NCBI GenBank assembly: GCA_024402455.1
Contig: JAKSTS010000010.1
Span: forward strand, 1 to 29,948
Origin: Treponemataceae bacterium
GTDB lineage: Bacteria > Spirochaetota > Spirochaetia > Treponematales > Treponemataceae
Direction: 5' to 3'
DNA: 29,948 nucleotides
Part shown: positions 1 to 7,562 of the stretch, one piece after another
How the letters are laid out: every line of letters starts with the position of its first letter
Numbering within the stretch: the first letter of the stretch is position 1
Program-made: the position numbers and the translations under genes
Notes under the pieces: model-generated
What the model was told of the DNA's origin: nothing
Database searches by the model: none
Seen by the model: the letters and a program-made list of their open reading frames with translations, nothing else

Positions 1-2
1 GT

Positions 3-1241
3 TTAACCTTTTTCATATTTTTTTTTCTGTGTTTTGGAGCACAGCGTTTCGTGAACCTGGTCTGAAAAATTCGGATGAATTACGTTTTTTATCAACGAAT
101 CAAGAAATTCATCGTAACTGGTTTTTTTGTTTAAATTAAGCTGTTCAAGAAGTTTATCAGCAGATTTTCCAAGAATAAGATTGTCGCTAATGTCTGCTTC
201 AATTACATTTTCATAAATGTCACAGCAGATTTCCCTCAAAAAGCGTTCGTGTTCATAACGCGAATCTGCAAGTTTTTCTCTTGTAAGATAAATGCGGCTT
301 CTAAGAAAATAAACTAAGATGCAGACACTTAAAACAAATGCAGCAAGAATCCAGACTGTTGCAATTATGTACAGAAGGCTGTTTTTGAAATCGTCTGTTG
401 AAGCAATCGAAAATAAAATCCAGTCTCTGTTTTCAACGGGCAGATATGTTGCAAAAAAAGATTCGCCCTGATTGTTTTCAAATGCAAACAGACCTTGTGG
501 ATTTTCTTCTGTTTTTTCTTTTAGTTGGTTTGCCGTTATTTTTTTTAGAATAAAATCTGATGAACTTTTTATGCTGTCAAAAATGTTTGTGTATATGCTG
601 AAACCCTGCCCTGCAAGATTTTCTGTTGAAGCCAGAATCATTCCGTCTTTGTTGCACAAAACAAAAGATTTTTTTTGTTCTTCATCTTTTTGAATGAATT
701 TGCTGAAAATTGTTTCTGCATAGATAAAATTGCCAAGAAAGCCGCTGACATTTGAATTTAAATATACAGGAGAAGAAAAGGCAAAAACAGTTTTGCCTTT
801 GGAGCCTTTATACTGCGTTATTGAGCCAGGACCGTAAAAGCCGCTTTTCTGTGCAATAAAATCATGAATTTCTTTTCGGGCTGCATCGTCAACTTTTCCG
901 CTTGAAGAATAGCAGATTTTTTCGTTTATATCTTCATAAAACAGAAAGTCTGCATCAAGTCCGTCTTGAAAAAGACAGAGGATTTCTTCAGGACTTTTTT
1001 CTTTTTCCAGGGAATATGCAAAATCTTCGGCGGCTGTCCGTGTTTTTAGAAGTTCATAATTCAAAGAGATTTTAAAAGTACTAAGCTGCTGTTCAAGTGC
1101 GTTTAGGTTTTGTGCCGTCAGTTCTTTCAGCTTTAAATCAACAACAAGAAGACTGGCTGCAGTAAGTGCAAAAATCAAAAAGATAACGACTGGAATAAAA
1201 ATAAAGAGAGGCAAACGGACTTGTTTTTTCTGGTCAGACAT
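3..1241 (-). CDS. Membrane dCache-type sensor protein, apparently lacking its output domain
   Basis: A 412-residue protein with a short basic N-terminus, a transmembrane helix at about residues 11-35, an extracytoplasmic region of about 250 residues that looks like a dCache ligand-binding domain, and a second transmembrane helix at about 289-313. A cytoplasmic linker and a PAS-like segment (about 340-410, with a YENVIEADIS motif) follow. In proteins of this build the PAS-like segment normally leads into a GGDEF or histidine kinase domain, but the frame stops (TAA at 3-5) right after KKKYEKG. A run of nine T on the plus strand (18-26) lies just before the stop, so a frameshift, a slippage site or a real truncation are all possible. 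It is divergent from the MCP gene across a 960-base gap. Ligand unknown. The architecture is inferred from hydrophobicity and general resemblance, not from a search. Confidence 0.7.
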   Translation of the reverse strand: MSDQKKQVRLPLFIFIPVVIFLIFALTAASLLVVDLKLKELTAQNLNALEQQLSTFKISLNYELLKTRTAAEDFAYSLEKEKSPEEILCLFQDGLDADFLFYEDINEKICYSSSGKVDDAARKEIHDFIAQKSGFYGPGSITQYKGSKGKTVFAFSSPVYLNSNVSGFLGNFIYAETIFSKFIQKDEEQKKSFVLCNKDGMILASTENLAGQGFSIYTNIFDSIKSSSDFILKKITANQLKEKTEENPQGLFAFENNQGESFFATYLPVENRDWILFSIASTDDFKNSLLYIIATVWILAAFVLSVCILVYFLRSRIYLTREKLADSRYEHERFLREICCDIYENVIEADISDNLILGKSADKLLEQLNLNKKTSYDEFLDSLIKNVIHPNFSDQVHETLCSKTQKKKYEKG

Positions 1242-1259
1242 TTTGTTCCCGGTTTTAAG

Positions 1260-1383
1260 TGCTGTCTGAAAAGATTGTTAAATGTTCAGCACAAGTGAAC
1301 GTTCAGGCTTTTGCAGGTTTGCAAATGAAAAGCAAAAAAGCGTGCATGTTCGGGCTGAAGCAGGTGTAATTTTTCAGACAGCA
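1260..1383. repeat. Perfect 13-bp terminal inverted repeats enclosing a nested 6-bp pair
   Basis: TGCTGTCTGAAAA at 1260-1272 is matched by its exact complement at 1371-1383. Inside, TTCAGC (1285-1290) pairs with GCTGAA (1354-1359). The distance from outer to inner arm is almost the same on both sides (12 and 11 bases), so the whole 124-base unit can fold as one long interrupted stem. This could be a small MITE-like element or a structured RNA. Confidence 0.6.
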
Positions 1384-1743
1384 GCTTGCATAAATTATAT
1401 TGAAGAAAGCTTTTTTGATTAAATCGAGGTTGCTTCCGGCTTTTCTAAAACACTTTTTGCAGATGTCTTGGGATTTTAGCCTGCTGCATTGTGCAGTTCA
1501 AAATGCAGCATTTTTAAAGTTCCCCTGAAAACTTTCTTTTAGATATCCTTTATTATACAACAGTCTTTTAAATAAATGGAAAAAAAGTGCATGAAATTTC
1601 TGTTGTTTTAAAGCTTTTGAATGCAGTAAGAACGAACGTCTTCCTTCAAGCATCGTCATGCCGAATTTAATTCATCATCTGCACTAAAGTTAGCGTATAT
1701 GCTGAGTTTTGAAACAAGAAAGAAAAGACAGCATGCATAAATT
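1376..1743. repeat. Direct repeat pair AGACAGC-(n)-TGCATAAATT, about 350 bases apart
   Basis: AGACAGC plus AGCT plus TGCATAAATT occupies 1376-1396. AGACAGC plus A plus TGCATAAATT occupies 1726-1743. Seventeen of the flanking bases are identical, with a three-base length difference in the middle. The first copy overlaps the right arm of the 1260-1383 inverted repeat. The pair may be a remnant of a duplication or of repeated element ends. Confidence 0.5.
1482..1515 (+). terminator. Terminator-like hairpin in the gene-free spacer
   Basis: TGCTGCATT (1482-1490) and AATGCAGCA (1502-1510) form a perfect 9-bp stem with an 11-base loop, followed by TTTTT (1511-1515). It has intrinsic terminator form for plus-strand transcription, yet no plus-strand gene lies upstream in the window. 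It could end a small RNA starting somewhere after 1242, or be fortuitous. Confidence 0.4.
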
Positions 1744-1800
1744 TTTTGGTCATCTTTACCTTGCGAAACTTAAAAAATCCAAATTATTTTTGGTTTTTCT

Positions 1801-1837
1801 GTCTGTTTGACATTATAACACCGAATGTTAAACAGAC
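1801..1837. repeat. Long inverted repeat, 14-bp stem with 9-base loop
   Basis: GTCTGTTTGACATT (1801-1814) pairs with AATGTTAAACAGAC (1824-1837), 13 Watson-Crick pairs and one G-U, with loop 1815-1823. There is no T-run on either strand directly after the stem, so it does not look like a terminator. An operator, a structured RNA or an element end are alternatives. Confidence 0.6.
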
Positions 1838-1845
1838 TTAAAAAA

Positions 1846-1882
1846 GCATGCAAAAATGGAGATTTTTAAATTTTTTGCTTGC
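1846..1882. repeat. Imperfect inverted repeat, 10 of 11 bp paired
   Basis: GCATGCAAAAA (1846-1856) pairs with TTTTTGCTTGC (1872-1882) with one mismatch and a 15-base loop. It lies only nine bases after the preceding inverted repeat, so the two could form adjacent stems in one RNA. Confidence 0.45.
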
Positions 1883-1940
1883 GGATTATCATGTTTACTT
1901 GTAAAATAAAAACAAAGCAGTATAAATTTTTATGTTGCAG

Positions 1941-1989
1941 GAGATTTAAATCTTAAAAAAAAGATGCATCTTTTCTGCAATTAAATCTC
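1941..1989. repeat. Nested palindrome: 9-bp outer arms around a perfect 16-bp palindrome
   Basis: GAGATTTAA (1941-1949) pairs with TTAAATCTC (1981-1989). The interior contains the perfect 16-base palindrome AAAAGATGCATCTTTT (1959-1974). Outer arms plus inner palindrome can extrude as a two-tier cruciform or RNA stem. Confidence 0.55.
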
Positions 1990-2201
1990 TAAAAATCTGC
2001 ATTGTTGCCGTTAATATAAAGGCAGCTTGTTTTGATTTTATGCTGTCAGTGTTTCCTTTGGGGAATGATTTCAGTATCAAAGTTTATCTGCATGATTAAA
2101 ACACATCTTGCTGTTTTAATTTGAAATACAAGAAAACGCTTTGAAAGTAGTTTTTCTAAAACTGTAAAGCTGGTGTTTTCAGCTTTATTCTGGGAGTTTC
2201 C

Positions 2202-4388
2202 ATGAAATTAACTTACAAATTACGGCTTTTGTTCTTCGCAGTTTCATCTATTCCGTTGTTTCTTAGTAGCGCCATGCTGCTTCTTATGAATTTCAGTTCA
2301 ACAACGGATGATATCTACTCTTATTATGAAACATATGTAGATAATTCAGCTGATACTATTGCATCATTTTTTCATGAAAAACTTGCAGTTACGTCTACAC
2401 TTGCAAAAATTGAAGACGTTGCAGACCATAAATGGGACAATGTTCAGGATTCAATGAAAGACATTGTTTCTGCCGGAACTTTTGAAAAAATCATTCTTGC
2501 GTTTAACGATGGAACTTATCACAATACAGGCGGCGGAAACCCATATTTTGACGGAAAGCAGACATCTGATAACAAGAGCCCGAATGCAAAGCCTTCTTCA
2601 ATTGCAATCCGTGACTATTTCAAAGACATTGTTACAGACAACAAAACTGGAAAAAGCATTTCTTATGTTTCTGAACCGGTTATTTCATTGAGTAACGGTG
2701 TCCGCCAGATAATGATTTGCCAGACTTTGCATAAAGGCGGCAAAATCAACGGTATGATTGCCGGTTCCATTTCGTGGGATTTGTTTGCAAAAGAACTTGC
2801 AAAAATTCAGGAAAATGCTAAAGCAACTTTTGGTGCAGATATCAAATTACTTATTGTAAACAATCAGGGAAACATTGTTTATCACTGGGATGATACAAAG
2901 ATGGTTCGTATAAAAGAAGAAAATGGAAACAAAGTTTCTGTTACTTCTTCTATTACTGAACTTCCATCACAGTTTCTTCCATATGCAGAGCAGATGGTTG
3001 CCCGTACAGAAGATTTTGATACAGTAGAATATCGCATGAGCGATGGCAACAAAATGCTGTTTGATTTCTGTCCGATAGATGGTACGTTTATGACACTTGG
3101 TGTCTTTATTGAACGTGCACCAATGTTTGCTGACTTAAGAAGCCAGCTAAATGTTGCAATTATATGGCTTGTAGCCGTTACATTTATTGTTCTTGTAATT
3201 TCATTTGTATTTGCAAAAAAAATAGTTACTCCGTTGAGTTCAATTGCAAACAATTTCGGCGAACTTGCTACTGGCGGTGGTGATCTTACTGTTCGTCTTG
3301 GTGTAAAGCAGGGTAGCAATGATGCTATTTCGCGCATTTCAAAGAACTTCAACAGCTTCCTTGAGATGCTTGGACGCATCATTCGTTCTATTCAGTCAGA
3401 AGCAGAGCAGCTTGGTCGTGTTTCTACAGATTTGAATGAAACTGTTAATGATACTAAGACTGCCATCGGCGACATTAACGATAAAACTTCTGCTCTTTCA
3501 CAGAATGCACTGAACTTGAGTTCAAGTATCGAAGAGACAACTTCAACTGTTCACGAAATTTCAAGAACAATTGAAAGCCTTAACTATCAGATTGGAAACC
3601 AGGCAAACAGTGTTAATGAATCTTCTGCCGCTATTGAAGAAATGGTTGCAAACATTCAGTCTGTTTCTAACAATCTGGGTCGTGCAAGTAAAACCTTTAC
3701 AGAATTGAAAGGCGCTTCTGAAACTGGCCGAAATACAATGGAAGGCGTTATTGAGTCTGTTAAAGAGACTGCTCAGCATTCACAGCAGCTGCTCGAAGCA
3801 AACGAATTGATTGAAACTATTGCTTCTCAGACAAACCTTCTTGCTATGAATGCAGCTATTGAAGCTGCTCATGCCGGTGATGCAGGAAAAGGCTTCTCTG
3901 TTGTTGCAGATGAAATCCGTAAGCTTGCAGAAGATACTTCTGAACAGTCTAAGAAGATTGCAGAAATGCTTCATATTGTTGTTTCAAACATTGGAAACGT
4001 TGTAGACCAGTCTACAGATGCAAACACTGTATTTGAAGATATTTCTGGTCAGATTGGAAATGTTAACGATTTGATGTCAGAGATTTCTATGTCAATGAAT
4101 GAACAGGCTGAAGGTTCTCAGCAGGTTCTTGAATCATTGCGTGCAATGCAGAACACAACTTCTCTTATCTTGAATGGTTCAACAGAGATGAATACTGGTG
4201 CTTCAATGGTTCAGAAAGAAATGGTCAACCTGCGTGACTTTGCTTATCAGGTTAAGGAAGTTACACAAAATGTTAATGACAGAATGGCACAGATTAATAC
4301 TTCTGTTGACAGCGTTTCTTCTCTTTCTAACAGAAATAACAATTTGTCTGATGACCTTTATGCACAGACAAAAGGTTTCAAACTTTAA
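2202..4388 (+). CDS. mcp: Methyl-accepting chemotaxis protein with dCache sensor domain
   Basis: A complete 728-residue chemoreceptor. Visible in order: transmembrane helix 1 at about residues 7-29, a periplasmic dCache-like domain of about 285 residues, transmembrane helix 2 at about 316-339, a HAMP linker beginning KKIVTPLSSIANNFGELATG, then a long coiled-coil signalling domain. The conserved hairpin tip (about 536-582) carries SQTNLLAMNAAIEAAHAG and GFSVVADEIRKLAE, which bind CheA and CheW. The C-terminus ends TKGFKL with no CheR-docking pentapeptide. Its role is to transmit ligand binding outside the inner membrane to the flagellar motor through CheA. The start is supported by GGGAG (2192-2196) six bases before ATG. 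Ligand unknown. Monocistronic, with a strong terminator directly downstream. Confidence 0.95.
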   Translation: MKLTYKLRLLFFAVSSIPLFLSSAMLLLMNFSSTTDDIYSYYETYVDNSADTIASFFHEKLAVTSTLAKIEDVADHKWDNVQDSMKDIVSAGTFEKIILAFNDGTYHNTGGGNPYFDGKQTSDNKSPNAKPSSIAIRDYFKDIVTDNKTGKSISYVSEPVISLSNGVRQIMICQTLHKGGKINGMIAGSISWDLFAKELAKIQENAKATFGADIKLLIVNNQGNIVYHWDDTKMVRIKEENGNKVSVTSSITELPSQFLPYAEQMVARTEDFDTVEYRMSDGNKMLFDFCPIDGTFMTLGVFIERAPMFADLRSQLNVAIIWLVAVTFIVLVISFVFAKKIVTPLSSIANNFGELATGGGDLTVRLGVKQGSNDAISRISKNFNSFLEMLGRIIRSIQSEAEQLGRVSTDLNETVNDTKTAIGDINDKTSALSQNALNLSSSIEETTSTVHEISRTIESLNYQIGNQANSVNESSAAIEEMVANIQSVSNNLGRASKTFTELKGASETGRNTMEGVIESVKETAQHSQQLLEANELIETIASQTNLLAMNAAIEAAHAGDAGKGFSVVADEIRKLAEDTSEQSKKIAEMLHIVVSNIGNVVDQSTDANTVFEDISGQIGNVNDLMSEISMSMNEQAEGSQQVLESLRAMQNTTSLILNGSTEMNTGASMVQKEMVNLRDFAYQVKEVTQNVNDRMAQINTSVDSVSSLSNRNNNLSDDLYAQTKGFKL

Positions 4389-4437
4389 GAGATTTAGGGC
4401 AGCCTGAATGGCTGTTCTAAAAGTGAAAAATATGATG

Positions 4438-4492
4438 ACGCCCTGATTCTAAAACGGGATTGTGAGTTTTAGGATCAGGGCGTTAATTTTTT
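4438..4492. terminator. Bidirectional intrinsic terminator between the MCP gene and aroQ
   Basis: An 18-bp stem, ACGCCCTGATTCTAAAAC (4438-4455) against GTTTTAGGATCAGGGCGT (4466-4483), with a single G-U pair and a 10-base loop. It is followed on plus by TAATTTTTT (4484-4492); on minus the stem runs into CATCATATTTTTC. It can end both the MCP transcript and the convergent aro transcript. Confidence 0.9.
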
Positions 4493-4525
4493 AAAGGTTA
4501 AATTGCAAAGATAAGTGCGGTGTTT

Positions 4526-4960
4526 TTAATGTTTTTGATTTTCTTTGAGTGCTGCTAATGCTTTTGCATAGCCTTCAAAACCAAAGCCTGCAAAAGTTTT
4601 AAAACAGTACATTCCTGCATAAGAAATCTGTCTGAATGCTTCGCGTTCAGAAACTTTTGAAATATGAACTTCAACGGCTGGAAGTGCAACTGCTTTTAGT
4701 GCGTCTAAGATTGCTACGCTTGTATGTGTATATGCGGCTGGATTTATTACGATGCCGTCAAAATGTCTGTATGCTTTTTGAATTTTTGTAACAATAGCAG
4801 CTTCGCTGTTTGACTGGAACAGAGAAACTTTTATTTTCTGTGTTTTTGCGTTGCTTTTTATGAATTGTTTTAAATCTTTATAAGTCTGTCTGCCATAAAT
4901 GTCTGGTTCTCTTATGCCAAGCATATTTATGTTTGGACCGTTTATTACAAGTACTTTCAT
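4526..4960 (-). CDS. aroQ: 3-dehydroquinate dehydratase, type II
   Basis: A 144-residue protein, the usual length of type II dehydroquinases, which convert 3-dehydroquinate to 3-dehydroshikimate by trans dehydration in the cytoplasm. Seen: the N-terminal GPNINMLG motif, REPDIYG with the catalytic Arg and Tyr, the INPAAYTHTS loop with the substrate-binding Asn, and EVHIS with the catalytic His. Last gene of the aro cluster. Its ATG overlaps the TGA of the preceding fusion gene by four bases (ATGA), suggesting translational coupling. Confidence 0.96.
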   Translation of the reverse strand: MKVLVINGPNINMLGIREPDIYGRQTYKDLKQFIKSNAKTQKIKVSLFQSNSEAAIVTKIQKAYRHFDGIVINPAAYTHTSVAILDALKAVALPAVEVHISKVSEREAFRQISYAGMYCFKTFAGFGFEGYAKALAALKENQKH

Positions 4961-6441
4961 TTAAAAATCTCCAGCAGGTCGTTTAATGCTTTTTCTATGG
5001 TGCTGTTATTTGAAATTTCTGCATCGGCAAAGCTTTTGTAAACAGGCATTCTTTCTTTTGCAAGTTCTTCTACGCCTTTTTCTTTTGAAAGAGGTCTTCC
5101 TTCAAGTGGAAGTAAAGATAAATCTCTGCTGATGAACACGCATAAACCGTTTTGCTTTAGGTTTAGTCTGTTGCGCCGGTTCATAACTGCGCCGCCGCCT
5201 GTTGCAATTACTGCACCAGAAGTTTTTGCAATTTCTGCAATTACTTCACTTTCTTTTGCCCTGAAATAATTAATGCCAAATTTAGCAATAAGTTCTGGAA
5301 CTGAAATTTTTTCACGTTTTTCAATTTCAATGTCTGTATCAATAAACGGACGGTTTAAAGCTTTTGCAACAGCTTTGCCAAGACTTGTTTTGCCACAGCC
5401 CGGCATGCCGGTTAAAATGAGATTTTGTTTCTGCCTTAAAATTTTATGATAGACTTTTTCTTCTTCTTCTTTGGTAATTTGTTTGTCTGCAAAAAGTTCT
5501 GCTGCTTTTTTTGCCTGTCCGACAAGCATTGGAAGTCCTCCGCTTGATTTAAGACCTCGCTCTAGCCCCTGCTGGACAAATCTGCTGTATAACGGCGTGT
5601 AAACAACATCAAGAACAGCTTCTGCATTTTCAAACTGTTCAATTGAAGTAATTTGATTTTCTGTTTCTGGGTATGTTCCGATTGGTGTTGCATTAATAAG
5701 AATTTGTGCATCTTTATATTTAGGCAAATCTGCATAAGTTATTTCGCCGTGTCTTGAGATGACTGTTATAATTCCGCCTTTGTCTTTGACTGCGGCACAG
5801 ATTGTTGCACTTGTAGCACCGTTTCCAAAAACAAGCACTTTTTTTCCGTTAAAATCAACGCCAGCTTTTTCGGCCATTGTCAAAAAACCGTAATAGTCTG
5901 TATTTTCGCCAAAAAGCGTACCGTCTTTTCTTTGTATAATTGTGTTGACTGTTCCAATTGATTTTGCCTGTTCTGAAAGTTCGTCGCAGAATGGGACAAC
6001 GTCCCGTTTGTATGGAATTGTTACATTACAGCCGTAAAATGTACGGTTTTTTATAAATGGCAGAAGTTCATCTGGCTCAAGGTTGATTATGTCATAGTCG
6101 TATCCGGCAAATTCTTTGTGAATTTCCTTTGAGAATGAATAATCGATATTTCTGCCGATAAGACCAAATTTTTTTGAATTGTTTGCTGCTTGATATTGTT
6201 TGCTTGTTTCAAAGATTTTTTCGTATATTTGCCTTAAAATTGGAATAAATCTTTTTGGCATCAATTCAGAAAGTCTTGCAATTATGGCTTCTTCTCTGTT
6301 CTGCTGGTTTACTTCTATTTTGTGTGTCTTTTTAAAAATGCCCACTTGTTCTACAACTTGCATTCGTTTTGCAAGTAATTTTGTAATCTGATTGTCTATT
6401 TCATCAATCTGGTTTCTCAATGTTTCAAGATTTTCTTCCAT
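4957..6441 (-). CDS. Trifunctional chorismate mutase / shikimate dehydrogenase / shikimate kinase
   Basis: A 494-residue fusion of three enzymes. Residues 1-83 are an AroQ-class chorismate mutase with active-site positions R9, R26, K37, R49 and E50. Residues about 91-318 are an AroE shikimate dehydrogenase: YSFS (101-104), NVTIPYK with catalytic K145, NTD (180-182), nucleotide-binding GNGATSA (207-213), NATPIGT and GGLPMLVGQA. Residues about 338-494 are an AroK shikimate kinase: Walker A GMPGCGKTS with K351, DTD (368-370), FR (393-394), GGG (415-417), GRPL and R464. It would do dehydroshikimate to shikimate to shikimate-3-phosphate, and separately chorismate to prephenate. All key residues I know to look for are present. 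An AAAGGAA-type RBS precedes the ATG. There is a 38-base gap from aroC. Confidence 0.93.
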   Translation of the reverse strand: MEENLETLRNQIDEIDNQITKLLAKRMQVVEQVGIFKKTHKIEVNQQNREEAIIARLSELMPKRFIPILRQIYEKIFETSKQYQAANNSKKFGLIGRNIDYSFSKEIHKEFAGYDYDIINLEPDELLPFIKNRTFYGCNVTIPYKRDVVPFCDELSEQAKSIGTVNTIIQRKDGTLFGENTDYYGFLTMAEKAGVDFNGKKVLVFGNGATSATICAAVKDKGGIITVISRHGEITYADLPKYKDAQILINATPIGTYPETENQITSIEQFENAEAVLDVVYTPLYSRFVQQGLERGLKSSGGLPMLVGQAKKAAELFADKQITKEEEEKVYHKILRQKQNLILTGMPGCGKTSLGKAVAKALNRPFIDTDIEIEKREKISVPELIAKFGINYFRAKESEVIAEIAKTSGAVIATGGGAVMNRRNRLNLKQNGLCVFISRDLSLLPLEGRPLSKEKGVEELAKERMPVYKSFADAEISNNSTIEKALNDLLEIFK

Positions 6442-6479
6442 AATGTTCCTTTACAAGCTGAAAATTTCTCTGCTGTTTT

Positions 6480-7562
6480 TTATTCATTTTCAAGAAGCAT
6501 GTCATAGATTGCTATTGCTGCTGCGGCTTCAACACAGGGAACAGCTCTAAGTACGACACATGGATCATGTCTGCCTTCAATTATCAGTTTTTCATTCTTT
6601 TTAAGAGAAAGATTAACGGAATCTTGTTCCTGTGCAATTGAAGGAGTCGGTTTAAAAGCCGTCTTAAAGATTATCGGCATTCCGGAACTTAAACCTCCCA
6701 AAATTCCGCCGTGGTTGTTTGTTCTGGTTTTAACTGTGTTACCTTCATAAAAAAATGCATCGTTGTTTTCTGAACCATAAAGCATCGAAGCTTCAAAACC
6801 TCGCCCGAATTCAATGCCTTTTACTGCTGGAATTGCAAAAACAGCCTGTGAAAGTCTGTTTTCAATTCCGTCAAACATCGGTTCTCCAATGCCGGGTTTC
6901 AGACCAATACATGCACATTCAATAATTCCACCGACAGAATCATTTTTCTGCTTTGCGTCAAGTATTGTTTTTTCCATTAATGGCCAGACTTCCGGGTTGT
7001 TTACAGGTCTTTCGGCAGATTTTAGAAAATCGAGTTCTTTTTTTGAAACTGAAACCATGTCAAACGGCGTATCTGTTATGTCTTTTATAGAAGAAATATG
7101 TGCGCCTATAAAAATATTTTCTTTTTTAAGCAGCTGAAGGCAAATGGCACCGGCAAAGCAGAGAGGTGCTGTAAGTCTTGCAGAAAAATGACCTCCGCCG
7201 CGGATATCGTTAAAGCCTGAATGCTTGAAAAAAGCTGGAAAATCTGAATGTGCAGGTCGCGGCACGTCTTTTAGTTTTGAATAGTCTTTTGAATGTGTGT
7301 TTGTATTTTCAATTATTGCACACAAAGGCGCACCGCATGTTATACCGTCAACCAGACCGCTCACTATATGCGGTGTGTCTTCTTCTTTTCTTGGTGTGGA
7401 TACATTGTTTTGGCCCGGTGCGCGTCTTTTCATAAATGCTGAAATTTCATCAAAATCAAGTTTTACACCTGCTTTTAGACCGTCTATAACAACGCCGATT
7501 GCTTCAGAATGAGACTGGCCGAAAATTGAAATTTGTATGTTTTTACCGAACATTGATGACAT
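6480..7562 (-). CDS. aroC: Chorismate synthase
   Basis: Converts EPSP to chorismate using reduced FMN. I place the start at ATG 7562 (protein begins MSSMFGKNIQISIFGQSHSE) because GGAGG lies eight bases upstream; the frame stays open to 7637 but that extension lacks homology-like features. The protein then has 360 residues, normal for the family. Seen: GQSHSEAIGVVIDG, RRAPGQNNVSTPR, the GGGHFSARLTAP segment, RTNNHGGILGG and GRHDPCVVLRAVPCVEAA, the characteristic FMN and substrate-binding signatures. It overlaps the end of aroA by 20 bases, so the two are likely translated in series. Confidence 0.96.
   Translation of the reverse strand: MSSMFGKNIQISIFGQSHSEAIGVVIDGLKAGVKLDFDEISAFMKRRAPGQNNVSTPRKEEDTPHIVSGLVDGITCGAPLCAIIENTNTHSKDYSKLKDVPRPAHSDFPAFFKHSGFNDIRGGGHFSARLTAPLCFAGAICLQLLKKENIFIGAHISSIKDITDTPFDMVSVSKKELDFLKSAERPVNNPEVWPLMEKTILDAKQKNDSVGGIIECACIGLKPGIGEPMFDGIENRLSQAVFAIPAVKGIEFGRGFEASMLYGSENNDAFFYEGNTVKTRTNNHGGILGGLSSGMPIIFKTAFKPTPSIAQEQDSVNLSLKKNEKLIIEGRHDPCVVLRAVPCVEAAAAIAIYDMLLENE

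Larger units (their letters stand above)
1242..2201. other. 960-base gene-free, inverted-repeat-rich spacer between two divergent sensor genes
   Basis: I see no convincing coding sequence here on either strand. The stretch is very AT-rich but holds at least five long or nested inverted repeats and one direct repeat, listed separately. It must also contain the promoters of the sensor gene (-) and the MCP gene (+). A possible MCP promoter is a TTGAAA-like box near 2139 followed by TGTAAA near 2161, but this is weak. The MCP ribosome binding site GGGAG is at 2192-2196, with a small hairpin (AAAGCTG 2166-2172 / CAGCTTT 2180-2186) directly upstream. Structured RNA, a decayed mobile element or simply unconstrained spacer are all possible. 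Confidence 0.6.

Noticed and set aside
2882..3382. 166-codon open frame on minus inside the MCP gene
   Set aside because: It is an antisense shadow of a clearly coding chemoreceptor, with no ribosome site or recognisable protein.
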